Source of the DNA: JBMTVN01 sp046047235
GTDB taxonomy: Bacteria > Verrucomicrobiota > Verrucomicrobiia > Limisphaerales > JAHDYP01
NCBI GenBank assembly: GCA_046047235.1
Contig: JBJOII010000002.1
Span: 21,232-85,231 of the forward strand
DNA length: 64,000 bases
Direction: 5' to 3'
In this document: piece by piece, positions 7,164 to 16,282 of the stretch
How positions within the stretch are numbered: position 1 is the first letter of the stretch
Layout of the letters: each line of letters begins with the position of its first letter
Program-made: the position numbers and the translations under genes
Notes under the pieces: generated by a model
What the model saw: only the letters and a program-made list of their open reading frames with translations
What the model was told of the DNA's origin: nothing
Database searches by the model: none

Positions 7164-9872
7164 ATGATGTTCTGGCGTTTCATTTCTCGCCGCGGTTGGG
7201 CGGGTTTGGGGTTGGGCCTGATCTGTGCGCTGGCTGGGGCCTGGGGGTTGACGCCCTCTTCCGTTGTTGGGACGTCCATGGTTCGGGCGAGCTACGACTC
7301 CCTGTATTCCTTGTTCTTCAGCTTTGTGGGACCGGTTGTTCCGGATGAGGCAGTCATCATCTACATCGACGTAGAATCGCATCATCAACTTGGGGTTGAC
7401 CAGACTCAGCCCTGGCCGAGGGAGTTGCATGCGGCGTTGCTGGATCGACTTGTTGAAGCGGGGGCGAGGGCGGTGGTGTTTGACGTGGTCTTTGGCGAGA
7501 GCGGGAGGGATCCCCGGGCTGACGGGATGCTGGCGGCTGCGATGGATCGCCAGGGCGGTGTGGTTCTGGCGGCCGAGTTGAGTGTCTCCAGTCAGGGTAG
7601 TGGGGAGGGTGCCTGGGGTCGGATAACCCGGGTGGACTATCCCGCCAAGAAGTTCCTCGATGCAGCGGCGTTCTGTGGGTTGGGTGAGCTGGGGATTGAC
7701 GAGGATTTTGTGTGCCGTCGGATTTTTTCGGGAATTGTTGTGGGCGAAGATTTCATGCCGGGGATTGCCTTGGCTACGGCACGCGTGCTGGGGGGGCGGT
7801 CGGGTGATAACACTGCCGGATGGCTGCAGTATTACGGGCCACCTTTCACGCTGCCGCACTTGAGTTACTCGCAGGCACTGGATCCTTCGGTTGCGGATGA
7901 GGGAATGTTTCGGGACAAGGTGATCTTTGTGGGGGCTCGTCCGAAAGCCGGTCTGGTGGGAGAGCGGCGTGACGAGTTCCGGAGTCCTTTTCGGAGTTGG
8001 GGAGACAAGGATGTGTTTCTTCCCGGGGTGGAGGTGCACGCGACCCAGTTCCTGAATCTATGGCGCGAGGAGATGTTCTTTCGCTGGCCTTTCGGTGTGG
8101 AGGCTGGGGTGCTGTTGTTTGCTGGATTCGGCTTGGGCTTCTTGTTTTTGAGGCTTCAGCCGGTGAAGGGCCTGATGGTTGGCGGGGCAATGGTTTTGGC
8201 ATCGGCGGGTGCCTGCATGTTAGCAGTCGGAGTATTTCGAACGTGGATTCCCTGGTTGCTGTTTGCTGGGTTACAGGTGCCGGTTGCGCTCGGGGGTAGC
8301 TTTCTTGTGCGCTCAGTGGAGTGGTATCGGGACCGCCGCCGGATGGAAGCGGAGCGTCGGCGGTCGGAGATGAAGATCCGAGAGCAGGCGCGCCTTATTG
8401 AAAGCGCGCATGATGCCATCCTGATGTTGAACCGTGAGGGGGAGGTGACCTATGCCAATTCCGGGTGTGAGAGGCTGTATGGCTGGAGTGTTGAAGAACT
8501 GATGCAAGGCGCGGGGAGGGGGTTGTTCCAGTCGGGTGAAGCGCAGCAGGCGCGGTGTCTGGCGATGCAGCGGGGTGATTGGCGTGGAGAGCTCAGGCAG
8601 GTTGTGCGCGGGGGCGAAGTAAAGGAGGTGGAGAGCAGTTGGACGCGCTTGTTGGATGAGCAGGGGGGAGTGAAGGGTTTATTGCTGATCAACTCGGATA
8701 TTACCGAGCGGAAGAAGCTGGAGGCGCAGGCGATGCGTTTGCAGCGGACGGAGGCGATTGGATCCATGGCGGGGGGGATGGCACATGATTTGAACAATGC
8801 TCTGGCGCCGGTGTTGATGGGGATTCAGCGCTTGAGGAGAGGTCTGCCGGTGGATGAGTCGGAGCGCATTCTGGGGTTAATGGAGGCGGGAACCAGGAGG
8901 GGGGCGGAGATGGTGAAGCAGGTTCTGCTATTTGCCCGGGGCCGTGATGGACAGATGGAGTCCCTTAAGCCCGGAGCTTTGCTGGGGGAGATCGAGCGGT
9001 TGGTTCGAGATACTTTCCCGAAGAGCATCAATATTTCGATAGAGGTTCAGGAGGGGCTATGGTCGGTGAGGGGTAACGCGACTCAGTTGCACCAGGTTTT
9101 GCTGAACCTGGCTGTAAACGCGAGGGACGCCATGGCATCGGCTGGTGGTTCATTACTCATGGCGATGGAGAACGTTCAGCTTGAGCCGGGATCGTTGCCG
9201 CAGCATCCGGACGCGAAGGCTGGTCAATTTGTGGTCTGTTCCGTTGTGGATACAGGGTGTGGTATGGAGGCTGAAGTTCTCGGCAGGATTTTTGAGCCGT
9301 TTTTCACAACTAAAGAGGAGGGGGTTGGAACGGGGCTTGGGCTGTCGACTTCATTTCGTATCGTGAAAGGGCATGGCGGTTTTCTGACTTGCCGTAGTGA
9401 ACCGGGGGAGGGGAGCACCTTTGAGTTGTATCTTCCGCGGGAGCTTGGGGAGGGCAATGGTGATGCCGGGTCAGCGGCAAGGGGTGTGGAGCTACAGGGT
9501 CACGGGGAGGTTTTGCTCGTGGCTGACGACGATGCGGCTATTCGGGAGATGGTTGCCGGCGGTTTGGAGGCGGTAGGGTTTCGTGTTGTTCAGGCTCTGA
9601 ACGGCGTAGATGCAGTGTCCCAGCACAAGGCCTGTGCAGGTGAGGTGGTGATGGCGGTGGTGGATGTTCACATGGCGCACATGCCGGGCAGGGAGGCTGT
9701 GCGCGTCATGCGCGAGTTGAATCCCAACCTGAAGGTCGTGCTGTTGAGTGGGTCTCTGGACGGAAGGATGACTGATGCCCAGTCGGGCGATGGTGAAGAA
9801 TACAGGGTCGTCCAGAAACCGTTTTCGTGGGACGAGTTGCTGGCTGTTATCAGCCAACAGTTGAGGGGCTAG
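7164..9872 (+). CDS. CHASE2 hybrid sensor histidine kinase with PAS and receiver
   Basis: From the start at 7164 the protein is 902 residues; a GTG at 7092 would add 24 residues with no added domain. One N-terminal membrane segment precedes a periplasmic CHASE2 domain (V-I-I-Y-I-D-V and R-A-V-V-F-D-V-V-F blocks, roughly residues 35-305). Three clustered membrane segments follow at about 310-390. Then come a PAS domain, a HisKA domain with phosphoacceptor in M-A-H-D-L-N-N, a HATPase_c domain (N box V-N-A-R-D-A-M, G boxes D-T-G-C-G-M and G-T-G-L-G-L-S), and a C-terminal receiver (A-D-D-D, acceptor in V-V-D-V-H, K-P-F). It autophosphorylates and passes phosphate to its own receiver. It has no output domain, so a further partner is needed. 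It follows the FecR-barrel gene and probably reads an envelope signal with it. Confidence 0.88.
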   Translation: MMFWRFISRRGWAGLGLGLICALAGAWGLTPSSVVGTSMVRASYDSLYSLFFSFVGPVVPDEAVIIYIDVESHHQLGVDQTQPWPRELHAALLDRLVEAGARAVVFDVVFGESGRDPRADGMLAAAMDRQGGVVLAAELSVSSQGSGEGAWGRITRVDYPAKKFLDAAAFCGLGELGIDEDFVCRRIFSGIVVGEDFMPGIALATARVLGGRSGDNTAGWLQYYGPPFTLPHLSYSQALDPSVADEGMFRDKVIFVGARPKAGLVGERRDEFRSPFRSWGDKDVFLPGVEVHATQFLNLWREEMFFRWPFGVEAGVLLFAGFGLGFLFLRLQPVKGLMVGGAMVLASAGACMLAVGVFRTWIPWLLFAGLQVPVALGGSFLVRSVEWYRDRRRMEAERRRSEMKIREQARLIESAHDAILMLNREGEVTYANSGCERLYGWSVEELMQGAGRGLFQSGEAQQARCLAMQRGDWRGELRQVVRGGEVKEVESSWTRLLDEQGGVKGLLLINSDITERKKLEAQAMRLQRTEAIGSMAGGMAHDLNNALAPVLMGIQRLRRGLPVDESERILGLMEAGTRRGAEMVKQVLLFARGRDGQMESLKPGALLGEIERLVRDTFPKSINISIEVQEGLWSVRGNATQLHQVLLNLAVNARDAMASAGGSLLMAMENVQLEPGSLPQHPDAKAGQFVVCSVVDTGCGMEAEVLGRIFEPFFTTKEEGVGTGLGLSTSFRIVKGHGGFLTCRSEPGEGSTFELYLPRELGEGNGDAGSAARGVELQGHGEVLLVADDDAAIREMVAGGLEAVGFRVVQALNGVDAVSQHKACAGEVVMAVVDVHMAHMPGREAVRVMRELNPNLKVVLLSGSLDGRMTDAQSGDGEEYRVVQKPFSWDELLAVISQQLRG

Positions 9873-9889
9873 CGTCCGGGAGACGGCGG

Positions 9890-10618
9890 CTAGTCCTTTG
9901 GAGTCAGGCTCATATCGCGAGTGTAGTAGAGCATTCGGCCGCAATTCAGGCAGTAGGAAATTTCCTGCTCCGCCTGGCAGGAGACGAGGACTTGGGCTGG
10001 AAGGCGCATGTGGCATCCGCCGCAGACCGCGTGCTCAATGCCGACGACCACCTTGTCGCCTTTGTTCCGACGCAGTCTTTCGTATTTGGTGACGTGTTCC
10101 TCGTCGATGGATGCTGCGATTCCGGCGCGGTCGGTGGTAACTGAGGCTAGTTCTTTACGGAGGTTCTCTTCCCTGCCACGGAGCTCCTGGATTTGCTGGT
10201 CTGCGTCTGATCTTGCTTCCTTGGCGAGCTGATTGGCTTTGGCGAGATCCTTTTGCGCCTGTTCCGTCAGTTCCATGTTCTTGAGGATTTCATCCTCAAT
10301 CTTGGTGATGGCTTCCTTGGCCATATCGATTTCATGGCCCAGGGCGCGGTATTCCTCGTTCTTTTTGGTCTGGTATTGCTGGAGGGCGTATTTCTCGATC
10401 TGCTGCTTTTTGGCGTCCACATCGAGTTCCAGTTTTTTCCGGACAGCCTCGAGTTCCATGACGCGTTGTTTGGCGGCTTCGGACCCTGTTTTTGTGGCCA
10501 ACGCCTTGGACTCCATGCTCTTGGCTTGAGCGTCAAAGGAGGTCAGTTCGTTGTTGAGGTAGGTAATTTTCCGGTCCCTGTCCTGAAGAATGAGGAGTTG
10601 TTCCAGCGCTTCGAGCAT
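9890..10618 (-). CDS. Coiled-coil hairpin protein with C4 zinc ribbon
   Basis: The 242-residue protein is a long charged coiled coil (about residues 1-185) followed by a C-terminal zinc ribbon with two Cys pairs, C-G-G-C-H-M and C-L-N-C-G-R. This matches the widespread bacterial family with a CT398-like coiled-coil hairpin and zf-RING_7 domain, often annotated as nucleic-acid binding. ATG at 10618 (M-L-E-A-L-E-Q) is the best start; TTG at 10657 and GTG at 10642 are alternatives. It ends convergently with the CHASE2 kinase, 17 bp apart. Molecular function is not established for most of the family. Confidence 0.85.
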   Translation of the reverse strand: MLEALEQLLILQDRDRKITYLNNELTSFDAQAKSMESKALATKTGSEAAKQRVMELEAVRKKLELDVDAKKQQIEKYALQQYQTKKNEEYRALGHEIDMAKEAITKIEDEILKNMELTEQAQKDLAKANQLAKEARSDADQQIQELRGREENLRKELASVTTDRAGIAASIDEEHVTKYERLRRNKGDKVVVGIEHAVCGGCHMRLPAQVLVSCQAEQEISYCLNCGRMLYYTRDMSLTPKD

Positions 10619-10659
10619 CGCGGGCGGCAAGTTATCGGTCACGTCGATCCAAGTCAACC

Positions 10660-10842
10660 CGCGGTCAAGGGATAATCGAGCGGTTTGTTTTGAACATTTG
10701 CAGGGTTGGGGATTCTAAGTGGAGTGGGTGGTTGGCATGGGGACGCGCGGAAAGGGAGCTTCGCTGCCTGGCGATACCAGCCTCCTCGCTTGGCATGCGG
10801 GGATGCACCGGGCTTGGAAACGAGCCCGGTGCGATCCTTTTT
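10660..10842 (+). ncRNA. Candidate small RNA ending in a terminator
   Basis: There is no + strand gene here, yet a textbook terminator lies at 10805-10842. The preceding 140 bases contain an imperfect direct repeat (TTGGCATG at about 10734 and again at about 10791) and several short GC stems. I could not match it to 4.5S, 6S, tmRNA or RNase P RNA. It may instead be a leader or attenuator of pta. Confidence 0.3.
10805..10842 (+). terminator. Rho-independent terminator without an upstream gene
   Basis: A perfect 10-bp stem, GCACCGGGCT (10805-10814) with AGCCCGGTGC (10823-10832), has an 8-base loop and is followed by GATCCTTTTT. It lies 60 bp upstream of pta and points in the same direction. 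It either ends a small RNA or works as an attenuator. Confidence 0.8.
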
Positions 10843-10902
10843 GGGGTTGGGAGAGGTTCTGGATGCAAACGGGGCTTTTCAGCGGATCGTATTCCGAGCT
10901 AG

Positions 10903-11964
10903 ATGGTCCTTATGCGATTCATTGGCACTGTCATTGAAAAGCTGCAGAGGCATCCGAAGCGGGTTGTATTTCCTGAAGGGAACGAACCGCGGATTCTTCA
11001 GGCGGCGCGTCAGTTCTATTCCCTACGGTTAGGTGTGCCGATATTGCTTGGGGACCGGACGCGAATCAAAGAGGAGGCTCAGAATCTGAACGTATCCCTG
11101 GAGGGTGTCAGGATTCTCAATCCCGCCGAGAGTGAGGAGCTCGCTGGGTTTGTCAGGCGCTTTCAGGGTTTGAACCGCGACAATGGCATTCAGGAAGCGG
11201 AGGCTAGGGACGCGATGCTGAAACCGAATTATTTTGCGGCGATGATGGTGGCGATGCATCAGGCTGACGGGTTTATTTCCGGGGTGAGGGAGGTGAGGGA
11301 GAGCGTGTTGCGGCCGTTGTTCCAGATCATTCGGCGTGCGCCGAATTCGCAGACCGTGTCCAGTTGTCAGGTCATGGAAGTGGAGGACACCCGTTTTGGA
11401 GAGGATGGCGTGATGTTTTTGGCGGACTGCGGGGTTATTCCTGAACCGACGGCGGAGGAGTTAGCGGATATTGGGGTTTCGACTGCAGCACTTGCGCGTC
11501 ATTTGCTGGGGGTTCCGGCGCGGGTGGCTTTCTTGAGTTTTTCAACCAAGGGTAGTTCATCACACCCGGCGGCGGGGCGAGTTCAGGCTGCGGTGGTGCT
11601 GGCGAGGCAGCGTGCGGCGGCCAAGGGGATTGCTGCGGAGTTTGATGGTGAGATGCAGGTGGACGCGGCCCTGATTCCGTCGATTGCCGCGACCAAGGCG
11701 GGGAGCAGTCCTGTCGCCGGGAGGGCGAATGTGTTGGTGTTTCCCGACCTGAATTCCGGGAACATCGCCAGCAAGCTCTTGCAGCACGTCGCCAGGGCGA
11801 ATGCGTATGGCCAGCTGTTGGCGGGGTTGGATCGTCCTGCGGCTGAGGTTTCACGGGGTTCGACTGCCCACGATATTCTTGGGGTGGCGGCGATTGTTGG
11901 GGTGCAGGCGGTGGACTATGACCAGCTGTATCCGGGGGCGGGGGGGCGTTTGCCGGGGGAGTAG
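10903..11964 (+). CDS. pta: Phosphate acetyltransferase
   Basis: The protein (353 residues; ATG at 10912 gives 350) is the short single-domain Pta, which interconverts acetyl-CoA plus phosphate with acetyl phosphate plus CoA in the cytoplasm. Recognisable blocks are V-V-F-P-E-G near the N-terminus, the A-D-G-F-I-S-G segment, A-F-L-S-F-S-T-K-G-S, E-F-D-G-E-M-Q-V-D-A-A and the P-D-L-N-S-G-N region that lines the CoA pocket. Length fits class I enzymes of about 330-350 residues. No acetate kinase gene is adjacent. A terminator-like hairpin 60 bp upstream could attenuate it. A phosphate butyryltransferase is a less likely alternative. Confidence 0.9.
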   Translation: MVLMRFIGTVIEKLQRHPKRVVFPEGNEPRILQAARQFYSLRLGVPILLGDRTRIKEEAQNLNVSLEGVRILNPAESEELAGFVRRFQGLNRDNGIQEAEARDAMLKPNYFAAMMVAMHQADGFISGVREVRESVLRPLFQIIRRAPNSQTVSSCQVMEVEDTRFGEDGVMFLADCGVIPEPTAEELADIGVSTAALARHLLGVPARVAFLSFSTKGSSSHPAAGRVQAAVVLARQRAAAKGIAAEFDGEMQVDAALIPSIAATKAGSSPVAGRANVLVFPDLNSGNIASKLLQHVARANAYGQLLAGLDRPAAEVSRGSTAHDILGVAAIVGVQAVDYDQLYPGAGGRLPGE

Positions 11965-12019
11965 TTCGCAGCGGAAGATTTTGAGTGTTTTTTTACGGGT
12001 TCACGGGTAGGCAGATCGC

Positions 12020-13120
12020 ATGAGTTTGCCGTTTCAAGTGAATCCTTGCCTGGCGAATCTGCCGGTTTACCAGCCGGGGCGGCCGGTGGAAGAGGTTGCG
12101 CGGGAGCTGGGGCTGGATCCCGCGGGTGTAATCAAGCTTGCGTCCAATGAGAACTCGCTTGGTCCGTCCCCGAAAGCGATTGCAGCGATGCGGGATGCCG
12201 TTGGGCGCGTGCACGAGTATCCGGACGGCAGCGCATTTCATCTGAAGCGGCGGCTTGCGGAGAAGCTTGGGGTTTCGTCGAGCAACCTGATTCTAGGGAA
12301 CGGATCGAACGAGGTGTTGGAGTTTGTGGCTCACGCGTGCATTTCACCCGGTAGCGAGGTTGTGGTCTCCGAGTATTGCTTTGCGGTCTATCCGATTGTG
12401 ACTCACCTGATGGGCGGGAGTCTGGTGACCGTGCCTGCGCGGGATTACGGTCACGATCTGGGACGAATGCTGGATGCCATTACTGATCGGACCCGCGTTG
12501 TTTTTGTGGCGAATCCCAATAATCCGACGGGAACGCATATTCCTGCCGGCGAAGTGGAAGCTTTTCTGGGTCGGGTTCCCAGCTCGGTACTTGTGGTCAT
12601 GGATGAAGCGTACATTGAGTATCTGGATGATCCACTGGACCTGGTGCCTTGGGTTCTCGGTGGGGATAAACCCAATCTCCTGCTGACCCGGACGTTCTCC
12701 AAGATTTACGGGCTGGCCGGGTTGAGGCTGGGTTACGGTGTTGGCGTTCCGGAAGTGATCAGTGTGCTGGAAAAGGTGCGTCAGCCGTTCAACATCAATC
12801 TGGTAGCGCAGGCAGGGGCCTTGGCTGCGTTGGACGATTCGGACCACACTGAACGCACTCGCGAGAATAACTCCGCTCAGATGAGCTGGTTTGAGGAGCA
12901 GCTCGAAGCACTGAAACTGGTCTGGGTTCCTTCGCGTGCAAATTTTCTGCTGGTTAGAGTAGGTGAGGGGAGGTTGATCTTCGATCGCATGCAGCGTGAC
13001 GGTGTGATTGTGCGTCCAATGGGCGGCTACGGCTTGCCGGAGTGGATCCGTATCAGCATTGGTTCGCCTCAGGAGAACCAGCGTTGCGTCAAGGCACTAC
13101 AGGCTGCGCTGGCGGAGTAG
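12020..13120 (+). CDS. hisC: Histidinol-phosphate aminotransferase
   Basis: The 366-residue fold-type I PLP enzyme moves an amino group from glutamate to imidazole-acetol phosphate in histidine synthesis. Visible motifs include L-A-S-N-E-N-S-L-G-P-S-P near the N-terminus, N-P-N-N-P-T-G, the D-E-A-Y-I-E-Y segment and the PLP lysine in T-F-S-K-I-Y-G-L-A-G-L-R-L-G-Y. The C-terminal region has R-P-M-G-G-Y-G and R-I-S-I-G. Full family length. No other his genes are in the window, so the pathway is scattered. It follows pta by 55 bp on the same strand and may be cotranscribed. Confidence 0.93.
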   Translation: MSLPFQVNPCLANLPVYQPGRPVEEVARELGLDPAGVIKLASNENSLGPSPKAIAAMRDAVGRVHEYPDGSAFHLKRRLAEKLGVSSSNLILGNGSNEVLEFVAHACISPGSEVVVSEYCFAVYPIVTHLMGGSLVTVPARDYGHDLGRMLDAITDRTRVVFVANPNNPTGTHIPAGEVEAFLGRVPSSVLVVMDEAYIEYLDDPLDLVPWVLGGDKPNLLLTRTFSKIYGLAGLRLGYGVGVPEVISVLEKVRQPFNINLVAQAGALAALDDSDHTERTRENNSAQMSWFEEQLEALKLVWVPSRANFLLVRVGEGRLIFDRMQRDGVIVRPMGGYGLPEWIRISIGSPQENQRCVKALQAALAE

Positions 13121-13168
13121 GCGGTTGCGGGGCCGGGTTCAGATTGCCGGGATGCTGCGGTCGCTGGG

Positions 13169-15523
13169 CTAGGTGGCGCTAAGCTCCTGGCTTAGCGCTT
13201 CCAGCAGGTCCTCAGCGGTGAACGGCTTGGTCAGAAACCGCCGGACACCCAGTTGTTCCAGCTCGTTGACCTTGCCTGACTGGTCGGGGTCGTCCATCAG
13301 GCCGCTTGCAGCAATGACCCTGATTTCAGGGGCGATACGCCTTAGGCCCCTGACAAACGCAACCCCGTCCATGATAGGCATTACGATGTCCGCGAGGACT
13401 GCACGTAATTCCTGTCGATGCTGGGTAAAGAGCGCCAATCCTTCGGCTCCATCGGAGGCTGTGATCACGTCGTAGCCATGTTTGTTCAGGAGAGCTGAGG
13501 CGGAATCGCGGATGCCTTGTTCGTCGTCAACGAGGAGGATCAGTTCGCCATGTCCCTGTGGCAGTGCAGGGCGCTCTTCAGGCAGGGCGGGTTTAGCGCC
13601 GGGGCTGGCCGGGAGAAATACTTTGAATGTGGCTCCCTGACCGATCTGGCTGCTAATGCGGATAAATCCTCCGTGGCTTTGGACGATTCCCAGCACGGTG
13701 GACAGGCCTAGCCCGGGGTTCTTGCCGGTTTTTTTGGTGGTGAAGAAGGGTTCGAACATGTGTTCGCTGACATCGCTGGGGATGCCCATGCCATCGTCGC
13801 GGACCGTAACCAAAACATAGGGGCCGGGTTTGGCATTGTTCTCCATGCTCACGAAGGTGGAGTCCAGCGTCACGTTCTCGCCAGTAACGGTAAGGTTGCC
13901 CCCATTGGGCATCGCATCCCGGGCGTTGACGCAGAGGTTCAGGACAGCTTGATGGAGCTGGGTGGCATCCCCGACCACAGGCCAGAGTTCGCGGGGGACA
14001 TTGGAGGCGATCTTGATGGATTTGGGAAACGTCTCCTGAGCCATATGGATGATCTCCTTGATCAGGTGACGGACTTGTGTTGAAACGCGCTCGCCTTGGA
14101 TGCCCCGGGCGAAGGTCAACAGCTGACGCACCACATCTGCGCCGCGTTTGGCGCAGCCCTCTATGGTGTCAAGCATAGTGACCACGTAGTCATCGGTGAA
14201 CTCAGCCCGAAGCACCTGTGCCGCCATGAGTACCGGCGAGAGAATGTTATTGAGGTCATGGGCGATGCCTCCTGCCAGGGTGGCCATGCTCTGCATGCGC
14301 TGGGCCTGGAATAGCTGCTGTTCAATGCGCTTTCGCTCAGTGATGTTCGATTCGAGGATGAGCAGGCTGCCATGCCCCTCCTCCTCGCTGTTGACCAGCC
14401 GCCACCGGCTGCTGACTGTGATCTTCTTGCCATCTCTGCGGAAGCGAATGGCCTCGCCCTGCCAGTCACCTTGCTCGATTACGGCCTGCTTGGCGGTCTC
14501 GAAGGAGCCCAATCCCCAGTAGTCCAGATCAGGGGCTCGACGGCCGTGTGCCTCATCGCGACTGATCCCGGAGAGTTCCGCGGCGCCCTGGTTCCAGAAT
14601 TGGATCTTGTTGTTGAGTTCGACGACAACCACAGCGTCGGGCACGAGATCGAGCAGTCCGGCCTGTTCGCGCAGGCGGGCCTCAGCCTCCTCGCGCTCGC
14701 TCACATCCCGCGCGAATCCCTGCATGCCTATGACCTTGCCTCTACGCATGAGCGGGCTCTCAACCAATTCCACGGTTCGGAAGCTGCCGTTCTTGTGCCT
14801 GACGGAGGCCCGGTAGCTCTGGCCTTGAATCCCGTAACGCATTGCCTCTTCGGTCTTCTCGATGACACCCGAGTTGGATGGTTCGTCCGTCAGGATCTCT
14901 CGATAGCTTTTGCCAAGCAGTTCGGTTGGCGTGTAGCCCAGCACTTCTGTGACTGATGGCGAGAGATATTCAAAGCGGCAGGAAGTGTCGTGACGATAGA
15001 AGAACACCTCCCGGCTGCCCTCGATTAGGAGGCGGTAGCGTTCCTCGCTTTCGCGCAAGGCGATTTCGGTGGCCAGCCTGGCTTTGGCCATGCGCTCGCG
15101 TTCAAGAGTATTTCTCAGCGTAGGCAGGAGCTTGTCCAAATCACCCTTCGAAATGATGTCTGCGATATACCCCGACTTCGGGCTTGCTTGCCCATCAGAG
15201 TCGCTTTGGGCGAGAAGTATGATTGGTATTCCGAGGGCCTGCTGCCTGATGTGCTCCAAGGTGCCGGGCTTTTCTAACCCCGGGAGAGCGTCGCTGAGCA
15301 GGATCATGTCCGGTGCATTTTCGATCAGGGCATGTTCCACGGAATCAGCACTCCCACAGACAGTGATCTTCGTGAGTTGTCCGCCACCGAGTTCCTTCTC
15401 GATGCGCACTGCGTCGCTGTTGTTGTCCTCGCCCAGGACTATTCGCATCGGCTCGGCCGGATCGTTTTTGTAGGTCGGTTGGCGGGAGGATGAAGGGGAG
15501 GAGTCTGGATTGGGCTCGGACAT
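13169..15523 (-). CDS. Hybrid histidine kinase with degenerate N-terminal receiver and two PAS domains
   Basis: From ATG at 15523 the protein is 784 residues and has no membrane segment, so it is probably cytoplasmic. Order: a receiver-like domain (about 25-150), two PAS domains with PAC tails (about 170-290 and 295-415; both end before a predicted helix), HisKA with G-G-I-A-H-D-L-N-N, HATPase_c (N-A-R-D-A-M, D-D-G-M-G-I, N-P-G-L-G-L-S) and a C-terminal receiver (V-D-D-E, L-A-D-I-V-M-P, K-P-F). In the first receiver the acidic pair reads G-E-D-N and the expected acceptor region reads L-L-S-D-A-L-P. The spacing from Asp to Pro is one residue short, so phosphorylation there is doubtful. Its kinase core is very similar to the CHASE2 kinase at 7.2-9.9 kb. 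No output domain is present. Confidence 0.87.
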   Translation of the reverse strand: MSEPNPDSSPSSSRQPTYKNDPAEPMRIVLGEDNNSDAVRIEKELGGGQLTKITVCGSADSVEHALIENAPDMILLSDALPGLEKPGTLEHIRQQALGIPIILLAQSDSDGQASPKSGYIADIISKGDLDKLLPTLRNTLERERMAKARLATEIALRESEERYRLLIEGSREVFFYRHDTSCRFEYLSPSVTEVLGYTPTELLGKSYREILTDEPSNSGVIEKTEEAMRYGIQGQSYRASVRHKNGSFRTVELVESPLMRRGKVIGMQGFARDVSEREEAEARLREQAGLLDLVPDAVVVVELNNKIQFWNQGAAELSGISRDEAHGRRAPDLDYWGLGSFETAKQAVIEQGDWQGEAIRFRRDGKKITVSSRWRLVNSEEEGHGSLLILESNITERKRIEQQLFQAQRMQSMATLAGGIAHDLNNILSPVLMAAQVLRAEFTDDYVVTMLDTIEGCAKRGADVVRQLLTFARGIQGERVSTQVRHLIKEIIHMAQETFPKSIKIASNVPRELWPVVGDATQLHQAVLNLCVNARDAMPNGGNLTVTGENVTLDSTFVSMENNAKPGPYVLVTVRDDGMGIPSDVSEHMFEPFFTTKKTGKNPGLGLSTVLGIVQSHGGFIRISSQIGQGATFKVFLPASPGAKPALPEERPALPQGHGELILLVDDEQGIRDSASALLNKHGYDVITASDGAEGLALFTQHRQELRAVLADIVMPIMDGVAFVRGLRRIAPEIRVIAASGLMDDPDQSGKVNELEQLGVRRFLTKPFTAEDLLEALSQELSAT

Positions 15524-15766
15524 GGATTTGACCTTTGTGCGTGGAGATTCTGAAAGACGAAGCCTCACGTCAACCCTGTGCAGGGCCTTGAATGTGAGAG
15601 CCAGGCAAAGTCCGACACGTCGATTTGTTGTTGAGAGCAGTCATTTGTCTTCCTGTTGATACCAGTCGAGCGGTTTCAGGCAGGTCTCAGGCTTGACTGA
15701 ATCATGCTTTGCGTTGGATAGAAATACCGTTTCCGTAGGATTAGCAGAACAGAAAGCCATCCGAGT

Positions 15767-16282
15767 ATGCCAATTTACGAGTTTGCCTGCCCCAAATGCC
15801 GGGTGATTTTTAATTTTCTTTCGAAGCGGATTAACCCCGACCGGAAGCCTGTTTGTCCCAAATGCGGGAACAAGAAGATGACCCGGGAGATCAGTCGGTT
15901 TGCTATGGTGAAGGGTCTGAAGGAACCGCCTGCAGGAGGAGAAACGGGAGGGATGGATGAGGGGATGCCTGACTTGGATGATCCTCGGGTGGCGCGGGCC
16001 ATGGGGGAACTTGAGCGAGACATGGAGCACATGGATGAAAATAATCCCAAGCACATGGCCCACATGATGCGCAAAATGAAAGACGTGCTCCCGCCCGGAA
16101 CCATGCCCAAGGAACTGGATGTGGCGATCCGTAGGCTCGAGGCCGGTGAAGATCCCGAGAAGATCGAGGCCGACATGGGTGACGTGCTCGGAGACCTCAT
16201 GGGGCCCGAAGGCGAGGACGATGGCATGGGTGGCTATGGCGGAGGCAGCTACAGCCGCGATGCCGGTCTTTACGACTATTAG
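15767..16282 (+). CDS. FmdB-type zinc-ribbon protein
   Basis: The 171-residue protein opens with the FmdB signature M-P-I-Y-E-F-A-C-P-K-C and a second pair C-P-K-C-G, giving one four-Cys zinc site within residues 1-40. Standard FmdB proteins are about 70-110 residues. This one has an extension rich in Met, Asp and Glu (about 50-150) and a Gly/Tyr-rich tail. The family is named for a putative regulator of formamidase genes but its function is largely unproven. The stop overlaps the stop of the convergent FG-GAP gene by a few bases. Confidence 0.85.
   Translation: MPIYEFACPKCRVIFNFLSKRINPDRKPVCPKCGNKKMTREISRFAMVKGLKEPPAGGETGGMDEGMPDLDDPRVARAMGELERDMEHMDENNPKHMAHMMRKMKDVLPPGTMPKELDVAIRRLEAGEDPEKIEADMGDVLGDLMGPEGEDDGMGGYGGGSYSRDAGLYDY

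Noticed and set aside
10660..10842. 4.5S, 6S or tmRNA gene
   Set aside because: None of the conserved core words of these RNAs was found; it is kept only as a generic candidate.
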